DNA from: Mammaliicoccus vitulinus
GTDB lineage: Bacteria > Bacillota > Bacilli > Staphylococcales > Staphylococcaceae
Reading direction: 5' to 3'
Assembly (NCBI RefSeq): GCF_029024305.1
Contig: NZ_CP118974.1
Location: 1,178,001-1,242,000, forward strand
Length of the DNA stretch: 64,000 bases
Shown here: one piece after another, positions 59,424 to 64,000 of the stretch
Layout of the letters: each line of letters starts with the position of its first letter
Numbering within the stretch: position 1 is the stretch's first letter
Program-made: the position numbers and the translations under genes
Notes under the pieces: model-generated
Seen by the model: only the letters and a program-made list of their open reading frames with translations
Databases searched by the model: none
What the model was told of the DNA's origin: nothing

Positions 59424-59804
59424 TTATTTAGACTTAACTTTACCAGTCCATTTTTTATATCCGCCTTTTAACATGTACAAGTCTTTATAACCTTTTTTCT
59501 TCATCATTCTTGCTGCTCTAGAACTTGCTACACCATTCGCATCACAAAAATAAATAGGTTGGTCTTTACGTAACCCTTGATATCTAGTGCGAAATACACT
59601 CATCGGTATATTTCTAGCTCCGATGATATGACCATAGTCAAAATCAGCTTTTTCACGTAAGTCGATGACTTGCGCCTTTCTTAATCCCTTGTGAAACTCA
59701 TTTTGATCTAGTTCTTTAACTGCGCGCTTGTTCAATGAATAGTTAATTGCCATATAAATAATAAGCAAGACTACGACTATGAGCGCGATGTACCAATAAT
59801 TCAT
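59424..59804 (-). CDS. Membrane-anchored rhodanese-like protein (YqhL type)
   Basis: 126 residues. One N-terminal helix (about 4-22) and a single rhodanese domain (QVIDLREKADFDYGHIIGARNIPM near 50). The active Cys is in YFCDANGVASSR near 88; the loop is longer than the usual CX4R, so activity on thiosulfate is uncertain. ATG at 59804 behind GGGAGGAAT. Confidence 0.83.
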   Translation of the reverse strand: MNYWYIALIVVVLLIIYMAINYSLNKRAVKELDQNEFHKGLRKAQVIDLREKADFDYGHIIGARNIPMSVFRTRYQGLRKDQPIYFCDANGVASSRAARMMKKKGYKDLYMLKGGYKKWTGKVKSK

Positions 59805-59923
59805 GGTCTGATTCCTCCCAATTCAAGTCGATACTCCTATTATAAGATTTCTCGTGAGATTTATCAAAATATTTTTGCTAAAATAGACAAGTATATAGAA
59901 TTAATTGAATAGGAGTTTTAAAT

Positions 59924-60754
59924 GTGAGAGAAACTTGGCACTTTATAAACACGAAATCAAACGATCCATATTACAATATGGCAGTAGATGAAGCACTTAT
60001 GAATTTTGTTAGCAGAGGTGAAATAGACCCTGTAATTAGATTCTACACGTGGAACCCAGCTACACTATCAATAGGGTATTTTCAAAAGCTAACAAAAGAA
60101 ATTGATATTGAAAAAGTTAAAGAAAAAGGATATGGACTTGTTAGACGCGCGACTGGTGGTAGAGGTGTGTTACATGACAAAGAACTAACATATAGCGTCA
60201 TAGTTCCAGAATCACATCCTAACATGCCTAAAACGGTTACTGAAGCATATCGCGTTATATCAGAAGGTTTGTTAGAAGGATTTAAAACATTAGGCTTTGA
60301 TGCTTATTTTTCAATCCCTAAAACAAAAGAAGCTAGAGACAAATTAAAGACACCTCGAAGCTCAGTATGTTTTGATGCACCAAGTTGGTATGAACTAGTA
60401 GTGGAAGATAGAAAAATAGCAGGAAGTGCTCAAACAAGACAAAAAGGGGTAATTTTGCAACATGGTTCAATTTTACAAGATATTGATGTAGATGAACTGT
60501 TTGATATGTTTATATATAGAAATGATAGATTAAAAGATAAAATGAAAGCAGCTTTCATCGATAAAGCGGTCGCAATAAATGATTTGTCTGATAGACATAT
60601 CACATTAGAAGAAATGGAAACAGCATTTTATGAAGGTTTTAAAAAGGGATTAGATATTGAATATAAGCCCTTAATCTTTACAGAAGCGCAACTTAATGAA
60701 ATTAAAGAGATAGAAGAAAAATATAAATCAGAAGAATGGACATATAGAAAATAA
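59924..60754 (+). CDS. lipM: Octanoyltransferase LipM
   Basis: 276-residue lipoate-protein ligase-fold enzyme. It moves octanoyl from acyl carrier protein to GcvH as the first step of lipoate synthesis. [12 protein letters not shown] near 74 and the LipM signature [14 protein letters not shown], with the likely active Cys at 149, then [19 protein letters not shown]. Start GTG at 59924, 8 nt from AGGAG. Its closeness to gcv fits its GcvH substrate. Confidence 0.9.
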   Translation: MRETWHFINTKSNDPYYNMAVDEALMNFVSRGEIDPVIRFYTWNPATLSIGYFQKLTKEIDIEKVKEKGYGLVRRATGGRGVLHDKELTYSVIVPESHPNMPKTVTEAYRVISEGLLEGFKTLGFDAYFSIPKTKEARDKLKTPRSSVCFDAPSWYELVVEDRKIAGSAQTRQKGVILQHGSILQDIDVDELFDMFIYRNDRLKDKMKAAFIDKAVAINDLSDRHITLEEMETAFYEGFKKGLDIEYKPLIFTEAQLNEIKEIEEKYKSEEWTYRK

Positions 60755-60801
60755 AGGATTCTGAGACATAGTTACCTAGATTTCACTTAGGTTTGCCCTC
60801 G

Positions 60802-60896
60802 CGATTTTGTAAAGTGCTGACGCCTGAGGGGTTAGTATGCGAGAGAGACTACAGGCTCGAACCATACCCCTAGGCAAGCATGCACTTTCAAAATCG
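60802..60896. repeat. Dispersed long-hairpin element, copy B
   Basis: Same organisation as copy A (41164-41261): CGATTTTG and CAAAATCG at the ends, AAAGTGC/GCACTTT, GCCT/AGGC, GGGG/CCCC and GTATGCGAG/CTCG-AAC-CATAC inside. The stem bases next to GTATG differ from copy A on both arms together, keeping pairing. The element lies between lipM and the following terminator; no gene is seen in 60755-60991. Confidence 0.85.
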
Positions 60897-60915
60897 TAAA
60901 AATCAAAAATATAAA

Positions 60916-60956
60916 AAGATCTCTTCACTAGGCGATAACCTAATGAAGAGATCTTT
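60916..60956. terminator. Terminator before yqhP-like gene (copy 2 of duplicated hairpin)
   Basis: AAAGATCTCTTCA with TGAAGAGATCTTT and inner TAGG/CCTA. Nearly the same as 59342-59380; the outer stem base pair differs in both arms. It ends lipM and the convergent small gene. Confidence 0.88.
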
Positions 60957-60991
60957 AATTTTGTGCATGGGTATTTATGTCCTAGACATCT

Positions 60992-61204
60992 TTATTTATT
61001 TCTGCGCTTTTGTTTACGCATTGCTTTCTTATACTTCCTTTGATCTGGTGTTAAGTAGAAGAAATAGTAAATTAAAAAAATGATTAACCCGAATATAATA
61101 AGTGACACAAACATTCTAATAAAACCCATTATGAAAAAATCAAGGTTCATAATTAAGCCGAATAGTGCTACTGCAATAAATAAATAAAATAAAACGTTTT
61201 TCAT
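60992..61204 (-). CDS. Small membrane protein, SA1362/YqhP family
   Basis: 70 residues. Two hydrophobic segments (about 4-20 and 27-50) and a strongly basic tail (RKYKKAMRKQKRRNK). Size, shape and neighbourhood next to the Xaa-Pro peptidase fit the SA1362/YqhP group; function unknown. ATG at 61204 behind AAGGTGAGG. Confidence 0.7.
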   Translation of the reverse strand: MKNVLFYLFIAVALFGLIMNLDFFIMGFIRMFVSLIIFGLIIFLIYYFFYLTPDQRKYKKAMRKQKRRNK

Positions 61205-61259
61205 AGAACCTCACCTTAAGTAATTAGTCTATTTAATATAGCATATTTTAAACTTATAC

Positions 61260-61847
61260 TCACTTTATTTGTCCTATTTCGTTGTCTAAACTTTTTAATT
61301 GATTGATAGATTTTTCTACGCCTTTTTTATCTTTCTTATTAAATGCTTCATTTAAATCTTTAAATACATTTTCGATTCCGGTAGACAATTTCAACATACT
61401 TTTATGTAAATCTTTATAATCTTTAGGAATTGATTTACCTTCCATTTCGTCTTTATATTTCTTCGTAATCGTTTTTTGATTTTGATAAATGTTTTCTAAT
61501 TCGTTTTTTGTATCTTCGTCATCAAATTTCGTGATATTCTTATTGATCTTGTTGTAACTTGAAATGTTTGTTTTTGTTTCATTAATGAAACGTGTTGATG
61601 ATTTTAAATATTGTGTTGTAAATTGACTAGTGGATTCTTTTTTAATTTGTTTTATGGAGCTATTAATGCCCGATTCTTTTTGTTTATATGTTTTGTTTTT
61701 ATCTTCTAAGTCAAGAACTTCTTGCTTTAGTTTTCTGTTATCAGTTTTCAAAGTTGATTTCTTTTCTTCAAGCTGTTGTATTTTATCATTCCCACAAGCG
61801 GATAACACAACTGTACTCGCCATGATAGTTATTATTGTTTTTCTCAT
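61260..61847 (-). CDS. Putative coiled-coil lipoprotein (YkyA-like)
   Basis: 195 residues. Signal peptide with lipobox VLSAC (Cys near 18), then a coiled coil (IQQLEEKKSTLKTDNRKLKQEVLDLEDKN, in blocks, about 24-60) and further helices rich in Lys. Resembles the YkyA/putative cell-wall-binding lipoproteins, but I am not certain. ATG at 61847 behind GGGAG. Divergent from the peptidase gene, about 100 bp apart. Confidence 0.72.
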   Translation of the reverse strand: MRKTIITIMASTVVLSACGNDKIQQLEEKKSTLKTDNRKLKQEVLDLEDKNKTYKQKESGINSSIKQIKKESTSQFTTQYLKSSTRFINETKTNISSYNKINKNITKFDDEDTKNELENIYQNQKTITKKYKDEMEGKSIPKDYKDLHKSMLKLSTGIENVFKDLNEAFNKKDKKGVEKSINQLKSLDNEIGQIK

Positions 61848-61946
61848 GTTTATTAACTCCCAATGTTTTACTGTGAAAAAATTATTGCATGTATGCTATT
61901 ATTTTAATGTATATAGATTTATTGTACAAATAGAAAGGGGATAAAT

Positions 61947-63002
61947 ATGAAAATTAATAAGTTGAGACAAGTTATGAGTCAAAAAGAATTAGATGCTGTG
62001 GTTATACTATCACCTTATAATAGAATGTACCTTTCAGGATTTACGGGGACGAGTGGTAGTTTGTTAATAACACAAGATCAATCACTTTTAATCACAGACT
62101 TTAGATATATTCAGCAAGCTAATGATCAAGCTAAAGACTTTAAGGTTATAAATCAAGAAGGTCCGATGTTAGGTAAGATAAATGATTTAATTAAGCAAGG
62201 TCAATATAAAAATGTAGGTGTTGAAGCTGACTTAATTACTTACAATGATTTTCAAGCATTAAATACAGAAAATGTTGAACTTTCTTCTATTGAAGGTGTA
62301 ATCGAAACGATTAGAATGATTAAAGACGAATTTGAAATTCAACAAATTCAAAAAGCATCTGATATTGTAGATGAAACTTATGAACATATTCTTGAGTGGG
62401 TTAAACCAGGGATGACTGAAAATGAAGTGAACAACGAGATGGAAATGTTCATGAGAAGTAAAGGTGCAACATGTTCTTCATTCGATACAATTGTTGCTTC
62501 TGGACACCGTGGTGCATTACCACATGGTGTTGCAAGTAATAAAGTCATTGAAAATGGTGATATGATCACTTTAGACTTTGGCGCTTTATATGAAGGTTAT
62601 GTAAGTGATATTACGAGAACTTTTGCAATAGGTGAACCGAAAGAAGAAATGAAAAAAATATATAATATTGTATTAGAAGCACAATTAGCTGCATTAGAAC
62701 AAATTAAACCAGGCATGACAGGTAAAGAAGCTGATACGATAGCTAGAGATATTATTAAAGGATATGGGTATGGAGATGCATTTGGTCACTCTTTAGGTCA
62801 TGGAATTGGTTTAGAAGTACACGAAGGACCAGGACTGTCTCAAAAATCAGATATCGTGCTTGAAGAGAACATGTGTGTAACATTAGAACCGGGCATATAT
62901 GTCGATGGTTTAGGTGGCGTGAGAATAGAAGATGATGTATTAGTTACAAAAAATGGTCTAGAGCGCTTTACTAAATCTTCAAAAGACCTTATTATTTTAT
63001 AA
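61947..63002 (+). CDS. Xaa-Pro peptidase (M24 family, YqhT type)
   Basis: 351 residues. Creatinase-like N-terminal domain (about 1-125) and pita-bread metalloprotease domain. Metal ligands: Asp in TLDFGALYEGYVSDITRTF near 210-221, His in GHGIGLEVHEGP near 284, Glu in LEPGIY near 315 and Glu in GVRIEDD near 329. It removes N-terminal residues ahead of proline. Located before efp as in Bacillales. Confidence 0.9.
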   Translation: MKINKLRQVMSQKELDAVVILSPYNRMYLSGFTGTSGSLLITQDQSLLITDFRYIQQANDQAKDFKVINQEGPMLGKINDLIKQGQYKNVGVEADLITYNDFQALNTENVELSSIEGVIETIRMIKDEFEIQQIQKASDIVDETYEHILEWVKPGMTENEVNNEMEMFMRSKGATCSSFDTIVASGHRGALPHGVASNKVIENGDMITLDFGALYEGYVSDITRTFAIGEPKEEMKKIYNIVLEAQLAALEQIKPGMTGKEADTIARDIIKGYGYGDAFGHSLGHGIGLEVHEGPGLSQKSDIVLEENMCVTLEPGIYVDGLGGVRIEDDVLVTKNGLERFTKSSKDLIIL

Positions 63003-63027
63003 GAAGGTATAAATAGGAGGAAAATGA

Positions 63028-63585
63028 ATGATTTCAGTTAATGATTTTAAAACAGGTTTGACAATTAAAGTTGAAAATGGAATTTGGAAAGTATTAGATT
63101 TCCAACACGTAAAACCAGGTAAAGGTGCAGCTTTTGTTCGTTCTAAACTAAGAAACTTAAGAACTGGTGCTATCCAAGAAAAAACTTTTAGAGCTGGTGA
63201 AAAAGTAGAAAAAGCTCAAATCGATAATCGTCGTATGCAATATCTGTATGCAAACGGAGACAGCCATGTATTCATGGATAACGAAACTTATGATCAACTA
63301 GAACTACCAGAAGAAAGTTTAGAATACGAACTTAAGTTCATTAAAGAAAATATGGAAGTTCATATTCAAACATATGATGGTGAAACAATTGGTATCGAAT
63401 TACCTAATACAGTTACTTTACAAGTTACTGAAACTGAACCAGGTATTAAAGGTGATACTGCTAATGGTGCTACAAAACAAGCAACAGTAGAAACTGGATT
63501 TAGCTTAAATGTTCCTTTATTCGTAAATGAAGGCGATTTACTTATCATTAACACAACTGACGGTAGTTATGTATCAAGAGGTTAA
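63028..63585 (+). CDS. efp: Elongation factor P
   Basis: 185 residues. It relieves ribosome stalling at proline runs. Three beta domains; the loop [12 protein letters not shown] near 29-40 carries the tip lysine that is modified in B. subtilis. ATG at 63028 behind AGGAGG; another ATG at 63024 is out of frame. Ends at a strong terminator. Confidence 0.95.
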   Translation: MISVNDFKTGLTIKVENGIWKVLDFQHVKPGKGAAFVRSKLRNLRTGAIQEKTFRAGEKVEKAQIDNRRMQYLYANGDSHVFMDNETYDQLELPEESLEYELKFIKENMEVHIQTYDGETIGIELPNTVTLQVTETEPGIKGDTANGATKQATVETGFSLNVPLFVNEGDLLIINTTDGSYVSRG

Positions 63586-63605
63586 TGCGTAATAATAAAT
63601 GTTTA

Positions 63606-63644
63606 AATGACCAATAGAAAAAACTTCTATTGGTCATTTTTAAT
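63606..63644 (+). terminator. efp terminator
   Basis: AATGACCAATAGAA with TTCTATTGGTCATT, then Ts. Confidence 0.9.
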
Positions 63645-63731
63645 TAAATCTTAAAATCTCTTGAATTGGTATGACCACTAAAGTAAAATGTATGAAGTGT
63701 AATGAATTAGAATTTAAAAGGAGTTTTTCAA

Positions 63732-64000
63732 ATGAACTTAAAACAAATTAAAGAACTAGTTGATATATTAGACAATTCTTCTTTAACTGAAATTGATATT
63801 AATGATAAAGATTTTAAATTAACTTTAAAAAAAGATATTAAACAAGAGATTATTTATAGCCAAGGAAGTTCAAATGTTATTGCTGAACAACAGCCACAAC
63901 AAACGCCACAACAAAATGTTGAACCTGAAGCACCAACTGGTTTAACGATTAATGCCCCAATGGTCGGAACATTCTATAAATCACCATCACCTGACGAAGG
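63732..64000 (+). CDS. accB: Biotin carboxyl carrier protein of acetyl-CoA carboxylase, N-terminal part (cut by window edge)
   Basis: The first 89 residues of BCCP: MNLKQIKELVDILDNSSLTE..., a Gln/Pro-rich linker (QPQQTPQQNV) and the start of the biotinyl domain (INAPMVGTFYKSPSPDEG). The biotin lysine motif EAMKM lies beyond the window. ATG at 63732 behind AAAGGAG. accC normally follows. Confidence 0.92.
   Translation, partial: MNLKQIKELVDILDNSSLTEIDINDKDFKLTLKKDIKQEIIYSQGSSNVIAEQQPQQTPQQNVEPEAPTGLTINAPMVGTFYKSPSPDE

Noticed and set aside
60880-61083. 67-codon plus-strand frame
   Set aside because: It runs through the hairpin element, the terminator and antisense to the small membrane protein gene.

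Overview
This window is a low-GC, gene-dense chromosome segment from a member of the Staphylococcaceae. Most proteins (LepA, DnaK, FloA, PBP3, GlyQS, RpsU, SodA) look very close to their Staphylococcus aureus counterparts as I remember them. Three features argue against S. aureus and for a Mammaliicoccus/Macrococcus-like or other deep staphylococcal lineage: a membrane-anchored c-type cytochrome gene (cccA) behind sigA, two genes of the methylerythritol-phosphate isoprenoid route (ispH, ispG), and a pst operon between pbp3 and rpmG. These positions match the Bacillus subtilis order that I remember, so the segment appears to keep an ancestral Bacillales layout. The assignment is inference; no 16S gene is present. 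I see no prophage, insertion sequence, CRISPR array, tRNA or rRNA gene.

Layout. 1-2.6 kb: end of comEC, small yqzM, holA, rpsT. 2.7-13.7 kb: lepA and hemW, then the heat-shock operon hrcA-grpE-dnaK-dnaJ-prmA-rsmE-mtaB with CIRCE and CtsR-like operators. 13.8-21.1 kb: rpsU, nfeD-floA and two uncharacterised membrane proteins, phoH-ybeY-dgkA-cdd-era-recO. 21.2-27.2 kb: glyQS (minus strand, glycine T-box), ccpN, PPDK regulatory protein, dnaG, sigA. 27.3-37.7 kb: cccA, trmK, nif3-like, ispH, cshB, nfo, the zinc uptake operon with zur, a HAD nucleotidase, ispG and a DUF1189 protein. 37.9-45.8 kb: sodA, pbp3, an 800-bp intergenic region with a 41-bp tandem array and a long-hairpin element, then pstSCAB-phoU behind a PhoP-type box. 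45.9-51 kb: rpmG, 5-formyl-THF cyclo-ligase, GluP-type rhomboid, yqgQ, glucokinase, small proteins and an MBL hydrolase. 51.1-54.7 kb: the comG pseudopilus operon. 54.7-60.8 kb: aroK, a singlet glycine riboswitch, gcvT-gcvPA-gcvPB, a rhodanese and lipM. 60.8-64 kb: a second long-hairpin element, small membrane and lipoprotein genes, an Xaa-Pro peptidase, efp and the start of accB.

Functional links. Glycine is sensed twice: by a tRNA-Gly T-box in front of glyQS and by a riboswitch in front of the glycine-cleavage genes. LipM, next to the gcv genes, supplies octanoyl groups to GcvH in the lipoate relay. Zur controls a zinc ABC transporter encoded in its own operon, and a Pho box marks the phosphate transporter. 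comEC and comG encode DNA uptake machinery.

Most of the window is ordinary core genome. The least explained structure is non-coding: the 41-bp array of inverted-repeat hairpins at 40750-41019, two copies of a roughly 96-bp imperfect palindrome with compensating stem changes (41164-41261, 60802-60896), and a duplicated terminator hairpin (59342-59380, 60916-60956). I found no convincing new multi-gene system.
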